Assembly: GCA_017311185.1 (NCBI GenBank)
Contig: JAESUZ010000343.1
Span: 372,001-436,000 of the forward strand
DNA: 64,000 bases
Direction of reading: 5' to 3'
Origin: Proteles cristata cristata
Lineage: Eukaryota > Chordata > Mammalia > Carnivora > Hyaenidae
Below, one piece after another: positions 1-11,345 of this stretch. The position numbers were made by a program, and so were the translations under genes. The notes under the pieces are model-generated. The model ran no database searches. It saw only the letters and a list, made by a program, of their open reading frames with translations, and was not told the origin of the DNA. The stretch's first letter is position 1, and every line of letters starts with the position of its first letter.

Positions 1-545
1 CGCCCCCATCAGGTGATATTATTTTCACCAATAGGAGTTCATGCTGCTTTGAAAAATTAGTAGAAGCATAATATCAATATTTAAATAATAAAAACCTGGT
101 AACAGAAACATTATAAATGAGCACAGTAAGAGAAATAAGGAGGGGGGAAGATACAAGGTAATGTCCGTGAAAAGACAATGGCCAGAGAAACCCTTCTAGG
201 GGTGACACTGGCTGAGGGATTCTTAAGCTCTGAGATATCTACTACCACATGTAAAGCCATGTGCTGGGGTGCATAGTGTTAAAATCAGAAACAAATGGAG
301 ACCAGCCTTGAAAATTTCTTGAGCAGACAACACCAGTTTCGTCATGCAAACAAAGTTTAATTTAGCTTATTTTGCAAGACTAACTTGACCTGGGTCATTT
401 CTTGCTTATGCCTCTGGAAATCATAAGCAAAATTTAAACTGTTTCATAAGGTTAATATGAGGCAACCACTGGGCAAGTCTCTATCATTTAAGGAAATTAT
501 TTTATAACCCAATCACTGTGAAGAAGAACTAGTCACTTGTCTTTT
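1..545. other. Unannotated AT-rich DNA
   Basis: No gene, RNA or repeat family is recognised here. Open frames are short and unsupported. The stretch ends where a plus-strand CanSINE begins. Confidence 0.4.
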
Positions 546-746
546 GGGGCACCTGGGTGGCTCAGTCGGTTGAGCATTCAACTCTTGCTTTTGGCTCAAG
601 TCCTGGTCCTAAGGTTCATGAGATCAAGCCTGGTGTCAGGCTCTGCAGTGACAGAACAGAGCCTGTTTGGGATTCTCTATTCCCCCCTCTCTGTTCCTGT
701 CCCCCTGCTCACGCTCTCTCTAAACAAACAAACATTTAAAAAAAAA
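546..746 (+). mobile_element. CanSINE (tRNA-derived SINE), full length
   Basis: The copy starts with the head GGGGCACCTGGGTGGCTCAG, which includes the pol III A-box region of the tRNA-like part. It continues through a diverged body and a pyrimidine-rich CT segment to an A-rich tail. The short open frames over it are SINE sequence, not genes. Confidence 0.9.
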
Positions 747-1079
747 TAGTACTGCCTTTTTACTCTATAAACTGCTTTGTATTAATATACCCCTGAGCCC
801 CATTCCATGTTTTGGTTTGAGTGCTCCTGGTTTGCAAACTGTTTTTTTGGTGTGTGCACAATACAATTTTACTAATTATTATTTCAGTGATTCATTGGTT
901 TTACTTCTGTTTTTTTTCCTAAACTTTTGACCTAAAAGGCAATCTCCTTCATTGCCTGCAGCCTTTGGAAAAGTCTGTCCCACAATTGCCTCCTGACAGT
1001 GGGTGCTATCTAGGAAAAATTAAAAGAGCACAGAGCTCCATTTTACAGCTGGGTTTCCTTTGGGTGCAAAAAGTAAAAT

Positions 1080-1182
1080 AGGGTGCCTGGGTGGCTCAAT
1101 GGTTAAGAATCCAACTCTTGATTTCGGCTCATGTCGTGATCACATGGTTCATGAGTTTGAGCTTGGATGGGCTCAGTGTTTT
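1080..1182 (+). mobile_element. 3'-truncated CanSINE
   Basis: A clear SINE head (GGTGCCTGGGTGGCTCAATGG) and B-box region are present. The match stops near GGGCTCAGTG, and there is no CT-rich segment or A tail. No convincing target-site duplication was seen, so an internal or 3' deletion is as likely as truncated integration. Confidence 0.75.
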
Positions 1183-1424
1183 CCTAGGGAGACCACAGGA
1201 CTCAGCAGTTCCCAGGTTATCAGACTCCCAGAAGGCAGCATATACAGGCTTTTCCCAGGCCGCATATGCCAACATGATTTTGCAAAGACCTCAGGACAGT
1301 TTCCAAATGTTTTCAGAGAAGAATGCCTCCCAAATCCTGGAAGGTTAGTGATGTCAAATATCTGATATTTGGGTTACACTAACATTTTTCAGCACTGTGT
1401 ACTGTAAGAGCCACTTTCATGCAT

Positions 1425-1600
1425 GCACGAGTTTATATTGTCTTTACATCAATGCTGAGCAGTAGGCATGATTACCTCGTAGATGAGGAACGCATGGCTC
1501 ATTGAGGTTTGGCAACTTAAAGTCACATTCAGTGTTATGGAACTGAGCTTCAAACTCAGATCTTTGGACTCTAATTCACTTTCCACTAATTCACACTCAC
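1425..1600 (-). repeat. MIR (ancient SINE)
   Basis: The stretch GTAGATGAGGAACGCATGGC followed by GTTTGGCAACTTAAAGTCAC resembles the inverted MIR core (GATGAGGAAACTGAGGC...GTAACTTGCCCAAGGTCAC-type). It is heavily diverged, as expected for a pan-mammalian repeat. Confidence 0.6.
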
Positions 1601-1699
1601 GCCACTTCTCAGCTTGTGACTTATATTCCAGTCCTCACCGCTAATCCTTCAGGAGCTTTCTATTTTCACACCTGCCTAAATCCAATAATGAGACTGGCC

Positions 1700-2292
1700 A
1701 ATCGTAGTTCTCCGAAATGGCCACAATGGCATTTCCAGTTGCACTTGCCCTTCCAGACACTTGTCATTCTCCCCTGAATATGCGAAGCCTCTTCCTATCA
1801 CTCCCTGCCCTTGAACCTGGATCTGCCTTTATGACTGACTGAAAATGAATGTGGTAGAAGTGATGTCATACGGCTACCAGGCTATGTAGTGAATGGCCAC
1901 TCAGCTTCCTCTGTCTCTGTCTCTATGTGTCTTTGTCTCTCCCTCCTTCACAGCATGCACATGGGAGCCCAAAGTGACAGGATGTGCAATATGCTGAAGC
2001 AACCATGCCTGAAAACTGCATAGAAAGACCACATGCCCAGGAGCCCTCGCTGTTCCAGCCCACAGCTGTTTGAGGCTTCCCAATCCAGGCACCTGAAATA
2101 CAAGTGAATCAGACTTCAGACTGCAAGCCACCCCCACTGATGCCCAAGGGGACAGAAATGAACTAACCCCACCAAACCCTGTCCAAATTACTGATCCATG
2201 AGCCAAGTCAATGTTATTGTTTTAAGCCACTTAAGTTGTTTGCAATTTTAGTGGGCTGGTTTATTATGCATCGACAGGTAACTGAAAGAGTG
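1700..2292 (+). mobile_element. MLT1-like LTR (ERVL-MaLR), decayed
   Basis: The segment contains a GTGGTAGAAGTGATGTCATAC-like stretch and ends in TGTTTTAAGCCACTTAAGTTG...GGTAACTGAAAG. These are typical of MLT1 LTRs (the ...AAGCCACTGAG...TAACTGATACA end). The LTR is solo, with no internal region seen. The subfamily was not determined. Confidence 0.55.
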
Positions 2293-2351
2293 GCACTCAG
2301 AACAACAGAGAGAGAGGCATTAGATATATTTTTACTTGTTTAAAAAACTTT

Positions 2352-2384
2352 TTAAATGTTTATTTACTTCTGAGAGAGACAGAG

Positions 2385-2428
<44 letters not shown>

Positions 2429-2622
2429 TGTACAAGTGGAGGAAGGACAGAGAGAGAGAGAGAGAAAGAGAGGGAGAGAGAGGAAGACACAGAATTCTAA
2501 GCAGGCACCAGGCTCTAAGCTGTCAGCACAGAGCCTAACATGGGGATCGAACTCACAAACCAGGAGATCATGACTTGAGGCGAAGTCCAATGCTTAACCG
2601 ACTGAGCCACCAAGGCGCTCCT
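2352..2622 (-). mobile_element. CanSINE with expanded AG/CT tract
   Basis: Reading the minus strand, the head lies at about 2600-2622 (GAGCCACCAAGGCGCTCC on plus). The body matches CAGGCTCTAAGCTGTCAGCACAGAG-type sequence. The CT-rich region has expanded into a pure AG run at about 2390-2426 and further AG-rich DNA to about 2490, making the copy longer than usual. Confidence 0.9.
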
Positions 2623-4039
2623 ACATATACTTTTAAAAGAACGAATTCAAGCCAATATACAGAAATATATACTGCCATTAAACTATTTTACATTTACATT
2701 GTCATTAATCTTTTCAAACTAAAATGCTTTTAAACATATCAAACCTTAATGTCAATCAACCACATAGTAAATCTGGATTCTTGAAAATATGTGTACATCT
2801 TGAATTTTTTACACAACCTAAGAGGAAATCATTTCATATTTTCAGACAATGAAATCATACTTAAAGAGAGTCTTTTTGGACCAATATTAATGAATTTCAC
2901 CACAAAATTGGACATATTACTTCATTGAATGAAGGAGCTTACTTCTTGGCAGACATCGGCTTCTGTATCTTCATCTGGTATAACTTAGAGAGCGGAGTTT
3001 CTTTGGAGTGAATGTATTAGACCCTTTGGAAAGTGGAGTGTGACCCCTGGGGGCCGAGAAGTGTTAGGACACCTTTCGGTGGGCAGGTAACATGAGAGAG
3101 ACAGGCCAGGAATAAGCAGGGTTTGGGGCCAGCATGTGGAGAGAGGAAAACCCCCTCTGCCTCAGCTGGAGGTAACCAGCCGGTGAGCTAACTTATGGGG
3201 AAATAAAATTAAGATCCTAACAAAGTGGGAGACTACAGATATTAGGTGTCTGTCATTACTGGGAGAGAAAATAAAACAGAAGCATCCTACATGCCTGAAG
3301 GTGAACATAGCTGCTTCATCTATACTGTTCAGGGCAGCTCTCAGAGAAACAGCTCTGCCGGAATTAGAAGCGGTTTCTCACTGTGCAGGGTGGCCTGGGA
3401 AGAATTACAATGTGGAATTAGTCTCCCCAAAACAGCCACGGTCCTCACCATCAGTACACGCACAACTACACTGACTCCTGGGGAATTGAAGAGGGTTTAT
3501 CTTGTTCCAGATTCATATGACACTGACCTTGCTACTTACTTGGACAGAAAGAAGAGAAAAATCTGAGGACAGTAGGAAGTGTGCACTGACCGAGATGAGG
3601 CAAAGGGTGTTCTGCTGTTCTGGCGTCGTGGCCACATCTTTAGAGACAGAGCCAGAAGAGGGGACCTCATATCGTGCCTCCTCATTTCTCCATACATCAC
3701 CCAACTTTTTCTAACTAAAATTAAACGTTTACACAAATTTTATCATTGGCAAAATTCGGGGTCAGACCTTGAATGGTGGATGCAATAGGAAAATGCAAAT
3801 CAGAACAGAAAAGGAAATTTTAGTTATGCCAATAATTACAACTGTTTTTCTTTTACCCTCTGCTCTCAACAACTCCCAACCCTCTTCTCTCACAATACTC
3901 TACAGCTTCCAGGGATTTACGGTGTTATACCCCCAAAATATTTTGGTGTATAGAGGGAGTTTAGAAAATAATACCTCATGCTGTTTTATAAATCTGGCCT
4001 TTTAATGACATTTTAATATTTCTTTTCATATGCTCTTAT
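2623..4039. other. Unannotated DNA
   Basis: No recognised gene or repeat. Open frames around 3246-3788 overlap on both strands, have no recognisable domain and no splice or promoter context, and are treated as chance. Confidence 0.4.
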
Positions 4040-4563
4040 GATATACAGAATTGTAAGTTGTCCCTCAATATTTCCACCACATCATGTGTAATAATTCTCA
4101 CCCCTTGAGCATGGGCAGAACTTATGAATATGATAGTCACTCCCATGATTATGTTACATTATACCAAGGCTCAGTTACAGCAAGCTAGAGAGAGTCTCCT
4201 ACTGCTTTGAAGAGTAAGTTGCCATTTTTCGAAAAGGTCACATGTCTAAGACCTAAGGGCAACACTTAGAATCCGAGACTAATCCATGGCCAATAACCAG
4301 CAAGACAACAGAAACCTCCAATCTACAACCATAAGGAATTGAGTTCTTCCAACAGCCCACCTGACCTTAGAGTAGACCCTGAGCTCTGGATGACAACATA
4401 GCCCAATGGACACCAGGACTTCCCAGCCCGGTGGGACCATGACCAGAAGACTTTCATCAATGTAGAGACAAAGTTTCTGACTTACAGAAAATGTGAGATA
4501 ATACATGTATGTAATTTTAAGATACCAAATTTGTAGTTACCTGTTTTACAGCAATAAAATACT
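4040..4563 (+). mobile_element. MLT1-type LTR (ERVL-MaLR), decayed
   Basis: The distal part (GGAATTGAGTTCTTCCAACA, then GAGTAGACCCTGAGCTC, GTGGGACCATGACCAGAAG, ACAGAAAATGTGAGATAATA, and the end TTTACAGCAATAAAATACTC) follows the order of a widespread ERVL-MaLR LTR consensus. No internal sequence follows. The subfamily is uncertain. Confidence 0.5.
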
Positions 4564-5210
4564 CAAACTGCTCTCTCCCCAACCCCTGCCAAGTCTTGCT
4601 TTCAAGATAGTATCAGATGGCACTTATCATCATGTGTGTATATTTTCTTATAACTATTTTCAAACTACAGAATTTCTAGAGGGTTGGCATGGTCTTTGAA
4701 TATTTCATCCTGTGTTGTGTTTTACCCACTCTGTGCTAGAGGCCTATACCCGGACTCACTATATTTTCAGCTCCGCCTTGTTTCTACTTCATGTGCCCAT
4801 GAAGAGAAAATCAACAGTAAGAGTGATATTTATGTCACCCAGGACAATGAAAAGGGATGTTCACGGTCAGAAAGGGTGGACTCCTTTCCTGCCCCATTTC
4901 TGGAGCCCTATCATCTTCCACTACACATACTCATCCTTTTCTTACCTCACCACTGTTTGTGGCTGCAAAGTCGGCCAAGAATACTACTCATATTGCTCTA
5001 CTTCCATCTCCATGTTCTCTCTTCAGGGCTTACCAACTTCAGTTGCTTCAAAAAACAAAGTGAAGTCAGCTGTCAGTTAAATTTCCAGAAGCAAGAAACA
5101 TCTAAGATTACTGCCATTTGCAACAATGGTTGATATCATAAATCATCATGGAAGACATAAAGTTAAAATGAGGAAAAAATATAAATTACTTAGAGCAAGG
5201 AAGGCAACAC

Positions 5211-5216
5211 TCTATC

Positions 5217-5265
<49 letters not shown>

Positions 5266-5300
5266 CCTACCTATCTATCTATCATCTCTCTACCTACCTG
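5211..5300. repeat. (ATCT)n microsatellite
   Basis: About 15 near-perfect ATCT/TATC units, with a few CTAC interruptions at the distal end. It abuts an old LTR fragment. Confidence 0.97.
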
Positions 5301-5309
5301 TTTTAATTT

Positions 5310-5690
5310 ATGATCTATTTCCTCAGAATACCACAGAATGTGACCTTATTTGGAGACAGGGTCATTATAGAGGTGATCAAGTTAAAATGAGATAATCAGG
5401 ATAGGTTCCAAACTGAGATGATTGGTGTCCTAGAAAAGGGGATATTTGGACAGAGAGACAGACATGCACTTAGAGAAGACAATGTGAGCAGACACCAAGA
5501 GAAAACAACCATCTACAAATGGAGGACAGAGGCCTAGACAGATCCTTTCCTCACAGTCTTCAGAGGGAACCAACTCTGTAAACAACTCGATATTGGACTT
5601 CGTAGCTTCTGGGACTATGAGACAATTAATTCTTGCCATTTAAGTGCCTCAGTCTGTGGCGTCTTGTGAAGGCAGTCCTAGAAAACTAAC
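5310..5690 (+). mobile_element. ERVL/MaLR-type LTR fragment
   Basis: Ordered blocks such as AATGTGACCTTATTTGGAGA, AGTTAAAATGAGATAATCAG, ATTGGTGTCCTAGAAAAGG, CAGATCCTTTCCTCACAGTC and CTATGAGACAATTAATTCTT match a common mammalian LTR family of the MLT/MST type. Its 5' part is replaced by or degraded into the ATCT repeat. Confidence 0.6.
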
Positions 5691-5727
5691 AGTCTCAAGC
5701 TTGGCTCTGCATGTTCCTGTCTGGTAA

Positions 5728-5744
5728 GTCATTGTATTCATTCT
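5728..5744 (+). repeat. Left target-site duplication of L1
   Basis: GTCATTGTATTCATTCT is repeated exactly at 7431-7447 and brackets the L1 insertion. Confidence 0.93.
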
Positions 5745-5771
5745 TTTTTTTTTTTTTTAATTGTAGTTTAA

Positions 5772-5777
5772 TTTATT
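5772..5777 (-). promoter_or_regulatory. Polyadenylation signal AATAAA of transduced segment
   Basis: TTTATT on plus is AATAAA on minus, about 14 nt before the terminal poly(A) of the L1 insertion. It explains where the read-through transcript was cleaved. Confidence 0.6.
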
Positions 5778-6223
5778 AGGTAGTGAAGGAGAGAGTTTTT
5801 GAAAACATTTCTATTTGATGTATAGTATTAGGTAAGATCTTTCCTTTTCTCCTTCTTTCCTTCCTTCTCCTTCCCCTCTCACTTTCTCTCCCTCCCCCAA
5901 CTCATGGCCAATAGCCCTTAATACTATAATTTAAATAGTCCATTTTCCATCGCTAATCTGAAATATGACTTTGCTCATATACTGCATTCCTTTTTTTATT
6001 TTTATTTTTTTATTTTTATTTTTTTACAAATAGTTTATTGTCAAGTTGGTTTCCACATAACACCAAGTGCTCATCCCCACAAGTGCCCTCCTCCATGCTC
6101 ATCCCTCCCTCCCCCCCACATCCATCAGTCCTCAGTTTTTGTCAGCATTCAAGAGTCTCTCATGGTTTGCCTCTCTCCCTTTCCCCCACCATTTCCGCCC
6201 TTCTTCTCCCCCTTGGTCCTCTG

Positions 6224-6613
6224 TTAAGTTCCTCCTAATCCTCCTATACGTGCAAACATGTGATATTTGTCCTTCTCTGCCTGACTCATCTCGCTCAGCA
6301 TAACCCCCTCAAGGTCCATCCATGTTGCTACACATGGCCAGATTCCATTGTTTCTCATTGCCATGTAGTATTCCATGGTATAGATAAACCACATCTTCTT
6401 GATCCATTCCTCAGTTGATGGACACTTAGGCTCTTTCCATGTTTTAGCTATTGTGGAGAGTGCTGCTATGAACATTGGGGTACATGTGCTCCTATCCTTC
6501 AGCATTTCTGTATCCCTTGGGTAAATTCCTAGCAGTGCTATTGCTGGGTCATAGGGGAGTTCTGTTGTGAGCTTCCTGAGGAACCTCCACACTGTTTTCC
6601 AGAGGGGCTGCAC
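6224..6613 (-). pseudogene. L1 ORF2 C-terminal fragment
   Basis: This 129-residue open frame contains [18 protein letters not shown] and WKEPKCPSTEEWIKKMW, which are typical of the C-terminal part of mammalian L1 ORF2p beyond the reverse transcriptase. It lacks endonuclease and RT domains because the element is truncated and inverted. It is not expected to make a functional protein. Confidence 0.85.
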
Positions 6614-6807
6614 CAGTTTGCATTCCCACCAACAGTGTAGGAGGGTGCCTATTTCTCCACATCCTCACCAGCATCTAGAGTTCTCTGATTTGCTCATTTT
6701 AGCCACTCTGACTGGTGTGAGGTGGTATCTCAGTGTGCTTTTGATTTGTATTTCCCTGATGAGGAGGGATGCTGAGCATCGTTTCATGTGTCTGTTGGCC
6801 ATCTGGA

Positions 6808-7430
6808 CTACAAAGCTGTCATCATCAAGACAGTATGGTATTGGCACAAAAACAGACACATAGACCAAGGGAACAGAATTGAGAACTCAGAAGTGGACCC
6901 AAAAGTATACAGCCAACTAATCTTTGACAAAGCAGGAAAGAATATCCAATGGAAAAAAGACAGCCTTTTTAACAGATGGTGTTGGGAGAACTGGACAGCA
7001 ACATGCAGAAGAATGAAACTAGATCATTTTCTCACACCATGCACAAAAATAAACTCAAAATGGATAAAGGACCTTAACGTGAGACAGGAAACTATCAACA
7101 CCCTAGAGGAGAAAGCAGGAAACAACCTCCTTGACCTCCACCGCAGCAACTTCTTACTTGACACATCCCCAAAAGCAAGGGAATCAAGAGCAAAAATAAA
7201 CTGTTGGGACCTCATCAAGATTAAAAGCTTCTGCACAGCCAAGGAAACAACCCACAAAACTAAGAGGCAACCAACGGAATGGGAAAAGATAGTTGCAAAT
7301 GACATATCAGATAAAGGGTTAATATCCAGAATCTATAAGGAACTCACCAAACTCCACACCCAAAAACAACCCAGTGAAGAAATGGGCAGAAGACATGAAC
7401 AGACACTTCTCCAAAGAGGACTTCCAGATG
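6808..7430 (+). pseudogene. L1 ORF2 fragment, inverted part of the insertion
   Basis: The open frame covering this block encodes L1 ORF2 sequence upstream of the fragment on the other strand (motifs such as [25 protein letters not shown] at the residue level, read in pieces). It continues uninterrupted to the duplicated target site. The frame survives because the insertion is fairly young. It has no start of its own and no catalytic domain. Confidence 0.85.
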
Positions 7431-7447
7431 GTCATTGTATTCATTCT

Positions 7448-10197
7448 ACTGGTTGGTCACCATTTCTTCTCTGAGTAGATATAAACTTTAGCCTTCTCTG
7501 TCCAGGAAATGTTGTTCCTTCTACCTTTATGCTTTAAAAAAATTTTTTAAATCTCATTTACTCTCTGTTGTCAGTAACGGTTCCATGTTCCCTGTAGGAA
7601 CAAGCCCTGAAGAATGTATTCATAACTATTTGATGATACCAGGTAAAGATGTACAAACTTTGATGTGCTAGACAAACTGGGGAATTAGTGAGCAAATCTG
7701 TCTGGATTGATTAGAGAGTTCATGCCACAAAGAGATAAGTTATAAAAATCAATGTAGGCATACCTTGAGGGAACTTTGGAAAAGTCTGAACTTTATTCTC
7801 CAAGCATGAGAAACCACTGAGGAGATTTGGCTGTTGTCTTTTGTTTGCTAGGAGTGTTACAATGGATCCAGCCTTTCTAAAGATGCATTTGACTACATAT
7901 CATTTTAGAAAATAGATTAGAAAGAAAGACCAGACTCATGGAGATCAGATGGGAGGTTATGAAACAGTCAGGGGTTGAGGTATTAAAAACCTAGACAATA
8001 ATCATACAGTAGAAATGGGAAGAAAAGAATTTATGTGGAAAATCTTATGAAGAAAGAATCAACAAGTCTTACAGGATTGTAAGATGACCTTGAATTCTCC
8101 TGCTGCGAAAAGCAAAATGGATTCACCTGATAGTGATAAGAAAAAAACAACAAATGGCAAGCAGCTTAATCTGTATAACATGTTATTTTAGTAGGTCTTA
8201 ATAGTGATTAACAAAATATTAAGAGTTATTAATAAAATATTTTTGTTTCCTAGGTATATTCTAGAAATCTCATCTCAAATACGATATTTAGTGAGTTGAG
8301 TTCTTATTTGTTTGATAAAATAATATCCAAAGAACTTAACTTCTTTTTGTGGGGAGGTGCCCACTGTTTCCTTCCCAAGTGAAGGATAATCTCTTTTTTT
8401 TGTCTATCAGGAGAAGAACTGGATTATTCTTATTTTGTGTTGCTAGAATAAGTACTCATACACACACACACCCTCACATCTATACATTGTATACAAACCT
8501 TCTTAAAACTATATTAAAAATGACTGCCTTCTTCAATACTCTTCAGAGTTACCATGAGATTTAATACATGTTAAATTATAACTTAAATAATAGCCATGAA
8601 TCCATCCACCTCCATTATTCCTAAAGGACCAAATTTAATGTTAGCTAGAACACCTTAATGTAGAAACCCATGAACAACAGGTCAATTTTACAATAAGAAC
8701 TCAGCCTTCTCTGATTCTCTCATATTTAAATCAATAACGTTACCCTTGTTAAGGACTATGTAAATCCTCATTTACTTTCCATCACTTTCTTCCCTTGGAT
8801 TCATTTAGTGCAAATAAAATGTGGAAGATGACAACTAAAGACAGCAAAAATTGCTACATAAATATCAGGAACACTTGAGAACTCAGGGGGAAAAAAGAAG
8901 CAGTCTTTATACTTCGCAGACATTTACTCATAGAAATATAAACATTATGATTCTGGGCATATTTTGAAAGTTGTCACTGCTTGAAGTGTGACAAAGCAGT
9001 GTAAGCCCCAAAAGCCATAAAATCATAATCTGCTATTATATGACATACCTAGATCTCAAATCATTTGGATGTTGCCTCCCTAAGCACAAAGTTCCACGGT
9101 GTTTGCAAACTTTTTCACTCAGCTCCATACCTCAACTTAGGCCCAACCAGGGACCTACTGCAGTCTAGAAATGAAGTTCCTTTCACTTTAGTGGGAAAAA
9201 TATGAAAAGAAACAACCTTTGAAAGATGCTGATGAAATGTAACTTTCCCCCATAATAATTTTCTGGCATTTATGACAAAGATTCTCAGTTACTTACAACT
9301 TCCAGTGAATTTCATTCTTGGCTTAGATACAACCCAAAGAACTGACAGAGGAGGGGATATTAATATATCTCTAAGCAGTGAGGGAGCTGTTTTTCAACCA
9401 AGGCTGAAGCAAGCAGTGTTTGGAACACCTCATACTTCAATGAAATCCAATATTCTCTACAGGTTTCACTCGGTAGCAAGAAGACACTGTTATTGCGTGC
9501 TTAGATTCCAACAGCATCTATATAAAAGAAGGGGAATGTAATGATGTTAAGGAGGTTTTGTTAACTTGCAAATGTACTTTCATCTTGTCTGTTTCCAGTG
9601 AATTCTAATCACTGAGGCAAGACCTCAGATTTCTAATGATTTGTAGAAAATGATGTTGCTAGTAGTTTTACATATCCCCATGTCAGAACCCTCTGGGTTT
9701 GGTGGAAGCAAAAATGTCAGGTATTTTTTTTGGTAGACAGACATAATTTTACAGCAAATGATAACTGGTTGGGAAGGGAGATTTCAACAGGGTCATACGC
9801 CATGAAGGGAGATTTCACTAGGGCACTACGTCATGTGAGATTAAATTTTCTTGTAGGGAGACATTAAAAGGTTCACAAAGATTCATGGATACAACAAATA
9901 TTTAATATGTACTTACTGCTTGTCGGGCCTTCAAATCATGAGGTCACTCAGGCTGCCTGGAGAAGTCAAAGTTAGAAAACCTGCAAAAGATTTAACCTTG
10001 GGAAGAAAATCAAACATGAAGAAGATTGTTTACGGTCATTGAGGTACCTCAGCAGCTCATTCGGAAACCAACCACCATCAGCTAGAACCATTTTCAGGGG
10101 TTTCCAAACCCGAGAGATAGCTCACAATGTCTTCTTCATCCCTTGTACATATACGGGAGTTGTCATTGTTGCTATCACTTTTGCAAGTAATAGAATC
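7448..10197. other. 2.75 kb without recognised gene or repeat
   Basis: The DNA is AT-rich and of ordinary complexity. Only a small (CA) run near 8461-8472 stands out. Open frames of 70-90 codons (8349-8564, 9272-9541) show no recognisable domain. This is one of the largest repeat-poor stretches and may contain conserved non-coding sequence, but nothing specific can be claimed. Confidence 0.4.
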
Positions 10198-10217
10198 TCA
10201 ACCACATTTTTAAATAT

Positions 10218-10795
10218 AATTTATTGTCAAATTGGTTTCCATAGAACACCCAGTGCTCATCCTATCAAGTGCCCTCCTCCATGCCCATCACCCTTCTTCC
10301 CCTCTCCTCCAGCCCCCATCAACCCTCAGTGTGTTCTCAGTATTTAAGAGTCTCTTATGGTTTGTGTCCCTCCCTCTCTATAACTTTTTCCCTGTTCCCC
10401 TCCCATCCATATGGTCCTCTGTTAAATTTCTCAAGACCCACATATGGGTTAAAACATATGGTATCTGTCTTTATCTGACTGACTTATTTCACTTAGCATT
10501 ATACCTTCCAGTTCCATCCACAGTGCTGCAAATGGCCATATTTCATTCTTTCTCATTGCCAAGTAGTATTCCATTATATACATAAATCACATCTTCTTGA
10601 TCCATTTTTCAGTTGATGGACATTTAGGCTCTTTCCATAATTTGGCTATTGTTGAAAGTGCTGCTATAAACATTGGGGTACATGTGCCCCTATGCATCAG
10701 CACTCCTATAGCTCTTGGGTAAGTTCCTAGCAGTGCTATTGCTGGGTCATAATGTAGCCACTCTGGAAAACAGTGAGGAAGTTCCTCAAAAAATG
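10218..10795 (-). mobile_element. L1 3' end with small 5' inversion
   Basis: The minus-strand L1 3'UTR and ORF2 C-terminus run from 10218 to about 10752 (a minus frame encodes HYDPAIALLGTYPRAIGVL). About 40 bp of L1 then lie in plus orientation (10754-10793, CCACTCTGGAAAACAGTGAG). Diverged 19-20-bp duplications flank it (10198-10217 and 10796-10814). This is a second twin-primed L1, older than the one at 5745. Confidence 0.85.
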
Positions 10796-10814
10796 TCAAC
10801 CATGTTTTAAATAT

Positions 10815-11179
10815 GGGAATAACTTGGTATAACTTGAATCTCTCTAGTAAAAGAAGAGTCTCTATTCAGAAAGAAAAGTTTTAGAGTTTAGGGCACTATG
10901 TTTTAGACTCCAGGATCAGGAATGATGCAAAGGTAGGACTTAGAAGGAAATAGTTGGCTTTCCAAAGCCTCTATGGTTAATTACCCATGAATATGTGCTG
11001 TATTCCTCAGGGTTCTATGCAGGTTTCACTATGGCTGCAAGTTAATAAAATCTGTATTTATTTAAGTCCAAAACAAGGTCTCAACGATTCTGTGTACTAT
11101 GTCCAGAGTCTACTCACCCTGACTGGGTTTGAACCTCAGTTCCTTTGTTTAGCATTTCATCCACATTAGACACAACTAC
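10815..11179. other. Unannotated DNA
   Basis: Nothing recognised. The small plus-strand frame at 10987-11169 has no domain support. Confidence 0.35.
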
Positions 11180-11345
11180 TTTATATAACCTTAGTAAACT
11201 TTCACAATACACCCATGAGTTAAATATCATTAATATCCTGCTTTGAAGATATTAAAATGAAGGCCATGGTCAGACAGCTAATTTGTGGTAAAGCTTGATA
11301 TTGACCTCAGCAATGATCTGTTACCAGCTGATTTTCCTTAACCTG
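11180..11345 (-). repeat. MIR, diverged
   Basis: The order AATACACCCATGAGTTAAAT, GATATTAAAATGAAGGCCAT, GGTCAGACAGCTAATTTGTG fits an inverted MIR core and 3' half (..GATGAGGAAACTGAGGC..GGTCACACAGCTAGT..). Identity is low. Confidence 0.55.

Larger units (their letters stand above)
5745..7430 (-). mobile_element. L1 insertion with 5' inversion and 3' transduction
   Basis: The insert is bounded by a perfect 17-bp duplication. From its 3' end it contains a poly(T) run (5745-5758), about 230 bp of non-L1 sequence (5759-5990), and the A-rich L1 tail on minus (5991-6025). Next come the L1 3'UTR and the ORF2 C-terminal region on minus (6026-6807), and an ORF2 segment in plus orientation (6808-7430). 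The minus-strand frame at 6224-6613 and the plus-strand frame at 6788-7474 are both ORF2 endonuclease/RT-protein fragments. The inversion junction duplicates about 9 bp (TCCAGATGG at 6799-6807 on minus and near 7423-7431 on plus), as in twin priming. An AATAAA on minus (5772-5777) lies about 14 nt from the terminal poly(T). The element is 5'-truncated and cannot encode a full protein. Confidence 0.93.

Noticed and set aside
545..752. tRNA genes suggested by A- and B-box-like motifs in many places
   Set aside because: All such matches sit in CanSINE heads, which derive from a tRNA. None has an intact cloverleaf with acceptor stem.
1080..1365. Tailless SINE retropseudogene like that at 40748
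   Set aside because: The 3' truncation is real, but no flanking duplication could be found, so later deletion cannot be excluded.
4684..5133. 149-codon plus frame next to overlapping frames of 122 and 68 codons
   Set aside because: Three overlapping frames are open at once, there is no recognised domain, and composition is ordinary. Most likely chance.
6788..7474. 228-codon plus-strand open frame, the longest in the window
   Set aside because: It is L1 ORF2 sequence within a 5'-inverted insertion and runs out into the target-site duplication. It is not a host gene.
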